A DNA stretch of 19,679 nt, from assembly GCA_964550025.1 (NCBI GenBank), contig CAZJYI010000186.1:1-19679 (forward strand), given 5' to 3'. A program made the translations under genes and the position numbers. Positions 1 through 6,515 of the stretch are shown here, piece after piece; the stretch's first letter is position 1; every line of letters starts with the position of its first letter. Origin of the DNA: CAZJYI01 sp964550025 (GTDB lineage: Bacteria > Verrucomicrobiota > Kiritimatiellia > UBA8416 > CAYOBW01). The notes under the pieces are model-generated. The model was not told the DNA's origin. It saw only the letters and a list, made by a program, of their open reading frames with translations, and ran no database searches.

Positions 1-2
1 CC

Positions 3-255
3 GGCGGCAAGGGGTCGATGCGCATCGTGGTCTACATACCCAAGAAGGCAACCAAACCGGTGCCCGGCTTCCTGCTGATATTTCACCAGGACGCCAAGAA
101 GTTCGATCCCAACCAGAAGGTCAAGTCCCGCTCACTGCCCGCACACGCGATAGTCCAGCGCGGTTACGCGGCCGCTATCTGCTTCGCCCGGGACATCGAT
201 CCGGACCGCCATGACGGATTCAAGACCGGCGTACACGGTATTTTCGACAAGCCAA
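3..255 (+). pseudogene. Truncated CE15-like esterase remnant, 5' end outside window
   Basis: The frame is open from the left edge and reads as the middle of a CE15/acetylxylan-esterase-type alpha/beta hydrolase. It closely parallels the full gene at 13834-15114: here RGYAAAICFARDIDPDRHDGF then VHGIFDK, there RGYALATIYYGDIDPDYHDGF then VHAVFDK. Similarity stops abruptly after the FDK at about 255. The rest of the frame, to a stop at 453-455, is low-quality sequence running antisense through the acetyltransferase gene. The nucleophile segment (GHSRLGK in the intact copy) and the catalytic His are therefore missing, so the product cannot be an active esterase. I read it as a decayed or recombined remnant. 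An assembly junction near 255 is the alternative. Confidence 0.6.
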
Positions 256-337
256 CCACCCCCCGCCCGCCGAAAACATCCCGCGTCACCATGGTAGGTT
301 TGTTTTTTGCGGGCCCAACGCGAGGGAATTGCAGCGC

Positions 338-853
338 TCAAACCGTTTTCCCACTTTCCCGACCGGGTGACGGGCAGGCCAGACCACGGATGCCCTCTTC
401 GTCGAGGCGATACATGGTCCATTCGTCGAGAGGACGCGCACCGAGGCTCTGGTAGAACCCGATCGCCGGTTCGTTCCAGTCCAGAACGTTCCACTCGAGA
501 CGGCCGCAGTTGCGCTCGTGCGCAATCTGCGCAATGCGATCGAACAACGCCTTGCCGATGCCCCGGCCACGGTGTTCGGGCCATACAAAGACGTCCTCGA
601 TGTAAACGCCGGGTCTGCCGACGAAAGTGGAGAAGTTGTGAAAGAAGAGGGCAAACCCGAGGACCTCGGCGCCGCTTTCGGCCAGGAGGACTTCGGCATG
701 ACGGCGCTCCCCGAACAACGCGTCCCTCAGCCCTTCTTCCGTAGCCACCACCTCGTGCAGGAGTTTTTCGTATTCGGCAATGCCCTTGATCAACGACAGA
801 ATAACGGGCACGTCCGCGGAGGTGGCCTCGCGAATGACAAACGGTGGCGGCAT
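338..853 (-). CDS. GNAT-family N-acetyltransferase (SSAT-like)
   Basis: This 171-residue protein has the length and layout of a single-domain GNAT acetyltransferase, which moves an acetyl group from acetyl-CoA to an amine. The acetyl-CoA-binding motif A is visible as RGRGIGKALF at residues 95-104. The preceding strand, FHNFSTFVGRPGVYIEDVFV (71-90), resembles the spermidine/thialysine acetyltransferase subgroup (SAT1/SAT2-like), and the end has the usual GFYQSLGA motif (132-139). That subgroup acetylates small polyamines or amino-acid side amines, but the substrate here is an inference. The ATG at 853 is preceded by GGAG at suitable spacing. It is cytoplasmic, with no signal peptide. It is the last minus-strand gene before the left edge and is separated from the DUF4091 gene by an inverted repeat, so it is probably its own transcription unit. 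Confidence 0.85.
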   Translation of the reverse strand: MPPPFVIREATSADVPVILSLIKGIAEYEKLLHEVVATEEGLRDALFGERRHAEVLLAESGAEVLGFALFFHNFSTFVGRPGVYIEDVFVWPEHRGRGIGKALFDRIAQIAHERNCGRLEWNVLDWNEPAIGFYQSLGARPLDEWTMYRLDEEGIRGLACPSPGRESGKTV

Positions 854-901
854 GTCCGGCTCTCCAAAGTTTCAACTGGGTCGGCACTGCCCGAGAGAAT
901 A

Positions 902-966
902 GCCACAAAAGGCACACAAAGCACAAAAGGAAAAGGGACTCTTGTGCGTTTTGTGACTCTTGTGGC
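902..966. repeat. Imperfect inverted repeat (REP/MITE-like), copy 1
   Basis: The left arm begins GCCACAAAAGGCACACAAAG at 902 and is echoed as its reverse complement by the right arm (941-966, ending CTTGTGGC). A purine-rich spacer of about 12 bases lies between them. A related pair of arms occurs at 5858-5971. It fills most of the gap between the acetyltransferase and DUF4091 genes. It encodes nothing and could fold as a long hairpin in RNA. This looks like the dispersed purine-rich intergenic repeat class built on GCCAC-A-AAGGCAC. Confidence 0.6.
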
Positions 967-1006
967 CAACCCTCCCGGCGTCGACCGAATCGTGCCAGTC
1001 GAGGCG

Positions 1007-2629
1007 TCAATCCGCACCGGAGGGGGCACGATTCAGGAGATCCTGCCGCACACGCTGCCGCCACGCAACCGTTTTCGGGAAATCGCGGAAACTCCTGATT
1101 GGGCGCAGGAGCGGGTCGTCACGCGCCACGCCGAGCGTCTGCAGGAGCTGGTAGTCCTGAAGGCCCTCAGCGAACACCTCCCAGCGCAGCGAGTCGATCG
1201 GACCGTCGCGACCGGGGTACACGACAAACGGGTCGCCGTAGGCCCACCCGGGCCAGTTGTGCGCATCCTGGACCTGGTAGGGATCGATCAGCTCCCGTGT
1301 CCCGCAGCGATGCCAGTAGTTGTAGCCCCAGTGCAGGAATCCCCTGAACGGCCAGCGGTAGAAGAGCATTCCGTGCATGGCGATCTTTGGCAGCGGGGTG
1401 TCGAGCAACCGGTTCAGGAAGCGCCCTCGCGGACCGCAACAGTAGTAGCACCACGAGGGGATTCCCTCGGTCACGAAATCGAGGGCTGTCTTGATACTGG
1501 GAACGGGCATGTCGGTCAGTCCGCGGCGGCCGTACTCGATGTCGGTCAGAGCGTCCATCACTTTCATCCAGGGGGCGAGCTCCTTCAGCATGGCGCGGGC
1601 CGCGGCATAGTTGCGGCGATCCTCGTCCGTGTGCGGTTCGTCCGAGACGTGAAACACGCTTTCTCCCAGAATCCCCTCGCGCCGCAGGAAACGATGCAAT
1701 TGCGGGAGGTACTGCGACAGGAACTCGCGATAGGCGTCGGACGTCGCGCCCGTCTCCGCCGGCCAGAGCAACACTTCGTCATTCCCCTGTCCCTCGTAGA
1801 TACGGATCGCGTGACGGCAGCCCCACTGCGTGAAGGGATGCGTCCACTCGAAGCGGCTGATGCCGGCGCGCTTCGCGGTGTCGACCCAGCGTTTCACGTC
1901 ACGCCAACCGAAAGCATAGCGGCCACGGGACTTCCGCGTCAGGCGCAGCAACTGCGTAGGCCGTTTCACTCCGTCGAGCGGCGGAGTGAAAACGGGCACG
2001 TAGATCATGTCGCAGCCGTGCGCGGCGTAGTTCCGCATGTACGACTCGCACAAGGGCCAGAAACGCCGCTCGAACGGTTGCAGGCCGTACCAGTCGAGAA
2101 GCGCGTCGGCGTAGAACCAATGCGTGATGGTGAAACCGCGTCGCTTGTGCAGACGTACGGGGTGAAGCTGAATCATCGCCTCGGCGGCGATGGCCCGTCC
2201 GTTGCCGGGAACCACCGCCACCGAAACGCGGTGAGCGCCGGGCGTGGCGCCCGGTCCCGGGCGGACGGTCACCCAGAATGCGTGCGTCTCCCGTGGGGGA
2301 AGCAGGAAGGTGTCTTCGTCGAGCAGCGGATCGGGGACGAAGCCGGGAACGTGCCCGATGCCCTCGAGCTCGGAAGGCTCGCGCACGACGGAGGTGTTGA
2401 AATGGGGTACGGGAACGTAGCCGACGCGGCGGACGCGCACGGACCATCCCCGGGGAGCATCCGCACGCACCGCGACGTGCGTCGGGTCGTCACCTTCCGC
2501 CCGCAGGCAGACCTGGAAACTGAATTGCTCGTTCAGAGCGACGGCGATGTCGAGTCGCCAGCGCCGTCCCGCCGGCGTCCCGGGGTAGTGTCGCACGCGG
2601 GACGTCGACAGCGAGACAGCAATGGACAT
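1007..2629 (-). CDS. DUF4091 domain protein, glycoside hydrolase-like
   Basis: This 540-residue protein ends with the DUF4091 signature (YGDPFVVYPGRDGPIDSLRW, then EVFAEGLQDYQLL), typical of uncharacterised carbohydrate-active TIM-barrel proteins in PVC bacteria and Bacteroidetes. The N-terminal ~170 residues look like beta-sandwich modules. The middle carries barrel-like segments, including FHVSDEPH, where the acidic pair could be catalytic. I chose the ATG at 2629. The longer frame to 2704 only adds an Arg/Ser-rich shadow of the neighbouring reading frame. The gene begins 7 nt after the TAG at 2637-2639, so it is probably cotranscribed with, and possibly coupled to, the secreted EF-hand-like gene. 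No signal peptide is visible, which is odd beside two secreted neighbours. The substrate is unknown. Confidence 0.75.
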   Translation of the reverse strand: MSIAVSLSTSRVRHYPGTPAGRRWRLDIAVALNEQFSFQVCLRAEGDDPTHVAVRADAPRGWSVRVRRVGYVPVPHFNTSVVREPSELEGIGHVPGFVPDPLLDEDTFLLPPRETHAFWVTVRPGPGATPGAHRVSVAVVPGNGRAIAAEAMIQLHPVRLHKRRGFTITHWFYADALLDWYGLQPFERRFWPLCESYMRNYAAHGCDMIYVPVFTPPLDGVKRPTQLLRLTRKSRGRYAFGWRDVKRWVDTAKRAGISRFEWTHPFTQWGCRHAIRIYEGQGNDEVLLWPAETGATSDAYREFLSQYLPQLHRFLRREGILGESVFHVSDEPHTDEDRRNYAAARAMLKELAPWMKVMDALTDIEYGRRGLTDMPVPSIKTALDFVTEGIPSWCYYCCGPRGRFLNRLLDTPLPKIAMHGMLFYRWPFRGFLHWGYNYWHRCGTRELIDPYQVQDAHNWPGWAYGDPFVVYPGRDGPIDSLRWEVFAEGLQDYQLLQTLGVARDDPLLRPIRSFRDFPKTVAWRQRVRQDLLNRAPSGAD

Positions 2630-2636
2630 ACAGGAA

Positions 2637-3836
2637 CTACTTCTCCGGCTGGAGGTCGCCGATCTTGATCGCGACTTCCTTCTTGCCGATCGTTTTGTCG
2701 GCAAACTTCACGAGAATGGCGGCATCGGCCTGCTTGCGAATCTCTTCGGGAACACTCACGGTGTTCCTGCAGAGGCCGCCTCACCCGTATCCCATGGAGG
2801 CCAGTTTTTCTTCCTTGTCTCCCGCCCGAGCCCAGCACTCAAGGGTGCTCGCCCCCTTCGAACGCCGCACCTGCGCCCGGTATTTCTCCCCGGCAGCGCC
2901 GACCAGGTCCACCGAAACAACCTTCACCCTGGATGCATCGTCCTCGAGCTTGATTGCCGTCGCTTTCAGCTCGAGCGGAAAACCGACCTTCAGGGCGTTG
3001 TCGCCTGCTTTCAGCGTCAGCGTCGGTTCTGCGTCACGGTCATAGCCGTAGAGGTACGTCTTCGATCGCCCCTTCGAGTCCTCGTCGGTGCTGTTCAGCC
3101 TCGCGCCCTTGATGGCATATTTCCCTGGCGGTATCTGTGCGCCCACGGCGACGTCGCCAACATAGACCCCGTCTTCGTGGGTCACGTACAGCTCGGATTT
3201 CCAGCCTTCCTCGGCGCACGACAATGCCACGCCGGCAAGAGGGCCCTCGTATGGCGCGAGGGTCAGCATCTTGCCGTCTTTCGCCAGGGACACGCTCTGG
3301 AGCTTGTCGTCCAGACTCAGGACCTTGGCAAGATACTGCGATGACCGTTTGGCCCGGAGCATGTCCGTACCGTAGTCGTCGAAGCGCCCGTTCATGTCGC
3401 GGTCGTGAAGCTCGTAGGTTTCGCCATCCTTCTCGCCCTTGATGACGATCTGCGACTGAAGGCGAACCCGCTCGGTGCCGTAGAGGCGGACGCTGACCGG
3501 GTAGGCAACCGAAGAACCGAAGACCTTCGCGGCGACCTCCGCCGTCTTCCCGTTGCCAACGGGGGCCCCGTCGTCCTCGTTCAGCGTACCGTCGCCGTTG
3601 CAGTCCAACAGCAGGGCACCGTCCACGAGGCGCATTTTCAGTTCACCGCTCGCCGTCGCGAACGGCACGCTGCCCTCGCCCTTCTCATCGAGCGTCACGT
3701 ACTGCCGGCCGTAGGCCCGCACGTTCGACCCGGACACGGTTTCGAGGGGAATCTCCACCGACTCCGCGGCCTGCGCCGCGCTCGCCGCAGCGCACATCAG
3801 CACCACGCACACACTGGGAACCACCAATGGTCTCAT
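2637..3836 (-). CDS. Secreted EF-hand-like protein, probable selenoprotein (in-frame TGA at 2781-2783)
   Basis: Read conventionally this is a 351-residue protein ending at TGA 2781-2783. It has a signal peptide (MRPLVVPSVCVVLMCAAASA, then AQAAE), an EF-hand/dockerin-like loop DCNGDGTLNEDD, a second degenerate loop DRDMNGRFDD, and beta-rich C-terminal sequence. It breaks off after LASMGYG. The same frame continues for 47 sense codons to TAG 2637-2639, first GGLCRNT, then VPEEIRKQADAAILVKF, then KKEVAIKIGDLQPEK. This has normal protein composition and looks like the last strands of the same domain. A stem-loop matching bacterial SECIS geometry starts 13 nt after the TGA. I therefore infer a 399-residue selenoprotein with Sec352 in a U-G-G-L-C motif, which could be redox-active. 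Alternatives are a nonsense mutation or a separate small ORF. The family is not recognised. A strong AAAGGAGG site precedes the ATG at 3836. The gene sits between the hydrolase (49 nt upstream) and DUF4091 (7 nt downstream). Confidence 0.6.
2742..2774 (-). promoter_or_regulatory. Candidate bacterial SECIS stem-loop
   Basis: Downstream of the in-frame TGA (minus strand, 2783-2781) come 13 nt, then a perfect 7-bp stem GGAACAC/GTGTTCC (2767-2761 and 2755-2749). It closes a five-base loop CGTGA (2760-2756). A lower stem CTCT/AGAG (2774-2771 and 2745-2742) extends it across a 3x3 internal loop. The apical loop begins 20 nt after the UGA and has G as its second base followed by U. This agrees with the known features of bacterial SECIS elements bound by SelB: close to the UGA, a small apical loop, and a G in its first two positions. 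The fold is by eye. Function is inferred. Confidence 0.6.
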
Positions 3837-3885
3837 GACCGCCTCCTTTCATCGATCCTCTTCGTCCTTGAGACTAGCGCGGTCG

Positions 3886-5997
3886 TCACTCCGAGGCAAG
3901 CGTGTATATGCGCACGGCCAACCGGGGCAAAGTGTCTGAGAATGTCCCGTCGCTGACCGACAGAACCCGTTCGGCACTCCCCGTCGTCACCGACACACAT
4001 CCCTTTGGCACATTGAACGTGACGGGGCCTTCGCCGTCACCGTCGTTGACGACAAAGAGGTAGATTCTGCCGTCGGCGCGGTGCGCGCGCCAACGCATCC
4101 AGCCGGGAACGGTCTGACCGGCGATGTCTGCGCCGGCAACCGGTTCGACCGACAAGAGCGCCGGCGCCCAGCGGTCGATCTCGGCCGCGATGCGCTTCAG
4201 GCGTCCCCACTGTTCCTCGAACGGCACGTCCGCGTTCTTCTTCAGGTCGAAAAACGAGTAGAAGACAATCCCGTTGGCGCCTTCGCAGATGCACTGCCAG
4301 GCCATGCTGCGCATCTCGTCGTACGTCGGCGAACGCGCGCCCTTCTCATGTCCACGGTAGTTCCCCCAGTTGTGCGACTGCGGCACCTGCCACAGCGGCC
4401 GGGCACCGCATACCTGCCGATGCGTCTCGGCCGTCCAGTCGCCCGCCATGGACGCCGGCTTGCGCGCAATCGGATAGGGGTCCGTGCCAATCACGTCGAA
4501 CGTCCGGATGTAGTCCCGCACCTGCCGATACTGGTAGAGAACGACCCAGGTCGGATGGTGCGGATCGTCTTCCTCGACCCAACGCTGATGCGCTTCCAGT
4601 CGCGGCATGTACGTCTGCGGGAGCTCGTCGTTGAGGTACCAGGCCAGGAGTGCGGGATGATCGCGGAACGCCCGCAGCTTCGCGCGGACGAGCCGTTCTT
4701 CATCCGCGGCATCCTCGATCGATTTCGGGCACCAGCGTGAGCCTGCGTACATGTCCTTCACCGAATAGATGACCTTGAGACCACGGCCGTGCGCGAGGTC
4801 CATCTGCTCCCGGGTCGGGGAACCGTATGGCATCAGGCAGTTGAACGGACTGTCTGCGAAGGTGTCCAGGTCCCCCTCGTTGATCGTCCCCCAGTACATG
4901 CCGAGGGGGAAGAACGGCGTCCCGTCGACCAGGAGACGCCGCTGTTCATCGACACGCACCTTCGCGGTGAAGTCGTCCGGCACGCGCACCAGGCGGTGGG
5001 TCGTCATGTCCCGAACGTCGCCAGCGCGGGAAACGAGGCGCACCTCGGCCTCGTAGGTTCCCGGCAGAAGCTCGCCGACGGGGAACAGAAGGTCGTACTC
5101 GCGCCGGTTGCGGCGTGTCGGCACGGCATGCGTGTACACCGCACGGCCCAAGGCATCCCGCAGCGTCGCCAGCAGCCTGATATCACCGAGCTCGAGACCG
5201 CGAAAGGACTCCGGGTTGACGAATGCTCGCACAACCGCGTTCGTGGGACCTTCGCCGGTGACGCGGCCGCGATACGCCGGGGAAACGAGCACGGTATCGA
5301 GCGACGCATCGACCACGCGCTGCAGCCGCACATCGTCGAACCACGCCTCGCCCGTCATTCCCTTGCGCACGTAGCAGGAAAGAACGACCCGCACGGCGTT
5401 CGTGGGAACATGAGCCACGGGCTGTTCCACGCGAGTCCAGTCGCGGGTTCCTTTGACGCCGGAAGGATACACGCCACCGAGCCATCTGCCATTGCTGTCG
5501 GCCCACTCGAGACAGAGGGTGGCTCCACTGTCGTCGCCGGTGATACCGCGTGTCTTGATCCAGGCGCCGAACGTGTATTTCAGTCCCGGCCCGGCCGCCA
5601 CGCGTGCGGAACAGAGTCGGTACGCGCCGGGGTCGCGGTTGGCGAAGCGCAACGAAGCCGAGCCGAAGCGAACGTGGTTGGTGTCCCGTGCGAAGACCGC
5701 CGGGTCGGCACGCCAGCCGTCGGGCAGACGCGAAGACGCGGACACCGTCTCGAACCCCGGGTTCGGCGCCAGGTTCGGCCCAACCGTCTCCGGCGTACCA
5801 TGGCCGGTTTGCGCCACGGCAAGACAGCAGGCAACGAAGCACGCGCGGGGCAATTGAGCCACAGAAGGCACAGAAGGAGAAGGCGTTGCGGAGGGTCTGC
5901 CGTACACCCGAGGTGTGACCATCGGTTTTCCCGGTTCTCTTCCTTTTTGTGGATCTCGTGCCTTCCGTGGCCATGCAGCTACCGAGTCCGGGTTCAT
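3886..5997 (-). CDS. Secreted TIM-barrel glycoside hydrolase-like protein with N-terminal CBM
   Basis: The body of this protein (up to 703 residues) starts with a galactose-binding-like carbohydrate-binding module (NLAPNPGFE to AWFDDVRL, CBM4_9-like). It is followed by a beta-sandwich segment and a TIM barrel opening with LLVDGTPFFPLGMYWG, as in GH2/GH42-type barrels. AWYLNDELPQ (Glu458 counted from 5997) is the probable acid/base, and DVIGTDPYP is a further barrel strand. A small C-terminal beta domain ends in RLAVRIYTLASE. The substrate is unknown. The start is uncertain. The first ~48 residues, including ATGs at 5997 and 5922, are encoded by an inverted-repeat element. A hydrophobic export-like stretch (RACFVACCLAVAQTGHG) begins only after a TTG at 5853. 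No convincing ribosome-binding site precedes any candidate. It leads the run into the EF-hand-like and DUF4091 genes. Confidence 0.7.
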   Translation of the reverse strand: MNPDSVAAWPRKARDPQKGREPGKPMVTPRVYGRPSATPSPSVPSVAQLPRACFVACCLAVAQTGHGTPETVGPNLAPNPGFETVSASSRLPDGWRADPAVFARDTNHVRFGSASLRFANRDPGAYRLCSARVAAGPGLKYTFGAWIKTRGITGDDSGATLCLEWADSNGRWLGGVYPSGVKGTRDWTRVEQPVAHVPTNAVRVVLSCYVRKGMTGEAWFDDVRLQRVVDASLDTVLVSPAYRGRVTGEGPTNAVVRAFVNPESFRGLELGDIRLLATLRDALGRAVYTHAVPTRRNRREYDLLFPVGELLPGTYEAEVRLVSRAGDVRDMTTHRLVRVPDDFTAKVRVDEQRRLLVDGTPFFPLGMYWGTINEGDLDTFADSPFNCLMPYGSPTREQMDLAHGRGLKVIYSVKDMYAGSRWCPKSIEDAADEERLVRAKLRAFRDHPALLAWYLNDELPQTYMPRLEAHQRWVEEDDPHHPTWVVLYQYRQVRDYIRTFDVIGTDPYPIARKPASMAGDWTAETHRQVCGARPLWQVPQSHNWGNYRGHEKGARSPTYDEMRSMAWQCICEGANGIVFYSFFDLKKNADVPFEEQWGRLKRIAAEIDRWAPALLSVEPVAGADIAGQTVPGWMRWRAHRADGRIYLFVVNDGDGEGPVTFNVPKGCVSVTTGSAERVLSVSDGTFSDTLPRLAVRIYTLASE
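5858..5971. repeat. Imperfect inverted repeat (REP/MITE-like), copy 2
   Basis: The left arm starts GCCACAGAAGGCACAGAAGG at 5858. The right arm (about 5935-5971) is the reverse complement of a GCCACGGAAGGCACGAGA-type sequence. About 50 bases separate them. The arms share the GCCAC-R-GAAGGCAC core with the element at 902-966. It overlaps the 5' end of the hydrolase frame (minus strand) and supplies its first codons, so either the gene start lies downstream at about 5853 or the element has been captured as coding sequence. Confidence 0.55.
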
Positions 5998-6012
5998 GTT
6001 CCCGAACCCGTT

Positions 6013-6501
6013 CTACGGCACGGCCGTGTCTCCCGCGGGCAGCTTCTCTTCGAAGAAACGGTACAGGGCATCCTTGCCCTCAACCGTGCCCTCGTGGCCG
6101 GAAGGGCTGCGGACGGTGAACGTGACGTCGCTCGGAAACGGCCCCTGCAGGGCCTCGATATCGCCCAGCGACTTCTCGAGCCGGGCCATGGAGTCCACGT
6201 TGAAGATACGCTTCTTCTCGTCGTTGACGAGCACCGAGTAAGTCCCTGCCGGCGTGAGGCGGTCAACGGTCGACTCGATCTCCTGCCGATCCTTGATCTG
6301 ACTCACGAGATGCCCGTCATAGAGAAGCAGGCTGCCGTCGTGCGAACCGTCGCGGACGATCTTCTCGCCCGGGATGGGGCGCGGCGTCAGTTCCTGCTCG
6401 GCGTTGCGTGAGGAGCGGCAACCGGCCGCGATTCCCAGCACAACCGGCAGCACGCCAACCGCCACACGCCATGCGCGCAAATCCCATCTTCTGCTGTCCA
6501 C
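6013..6501 (-). CDS. Small lipoprotein of unknown function
   Basis: This is a 162-residue protein from a GTG at 6501, preceded by an AAGGGGGG ribosome-binding site. The longer open frame upstream is only the shadow of the aspartokinase gene. An Arg-rich N-terminus leads into a hydrophobic stretch ending LGIAAGC, so Cys28 is a likely lipidated cysteine and the protein a membrane-anchored lipoprotein. The rest is soluble alpha/beta-looking sequence with no motif I recognise (for example SLLLYDGHLVSQIKDRQEIE). It starts 14 nt after the aspartokinase stop and is probably cotranscribed with it, but nothing in it suggests a role in amino-acid synthesis. Confidence 0.75.
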   Translation of the reverse strand: MDSRRWDLRAWRVAVGVLPVVLGIAAGCRSSRNAEQELTPRPIPGEKIVRDGSHDGSLLLYDGHLVSQIKDRQEIESTVDRLTPAGTYSVLVNDEKKRIFNVDSMARLEKSLGDIEALQGPFPSDVTFTVRSPSGHEGTVEGKDALYRFFEEKLPAGDTAVP

Positions 6502-6515
6502 TATACCCCCCCTTC

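Noticed and set aside
902..966. CRISPR-like repeat
   Set aside because: The GGCACA/GCACAAAAG-type units are irregular and arranged as two arms of one hairpin. There are no regular spacers and no cas genes.
518..2668. Long plus-strand open frame (about 716 codons) opposite the DUF4091 and acetyltransferase genes
   Set aside because: It is an antisense shadow of high-GC coding sequence: no domain motifs, biased His/Arg/Val composition, while the opposite strand carries recognisable families.
2637..2759. Stand-alone 40-residue ORF starting at GTG 2757-2759 behind an AGGA sequence
   Set aside because: It is in exactly the same frame as the preceding long gene with only seven codons between. Its GTG lies in the apical loop of a stable hairpin, and its sequence reads as the tail of the upstream domain. 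Read-through as selenocysteine explains all of this better, though a short separate gene is not excluded.
4789..6411. Long plus-strand open frame (about 540 codons) opposite the hydrolase and lipoprotein genes
   Set aside because: Shadow of the minus-strand coding frames, without recognisable domains. It runs through the inverted repeat and two unrelated genes.
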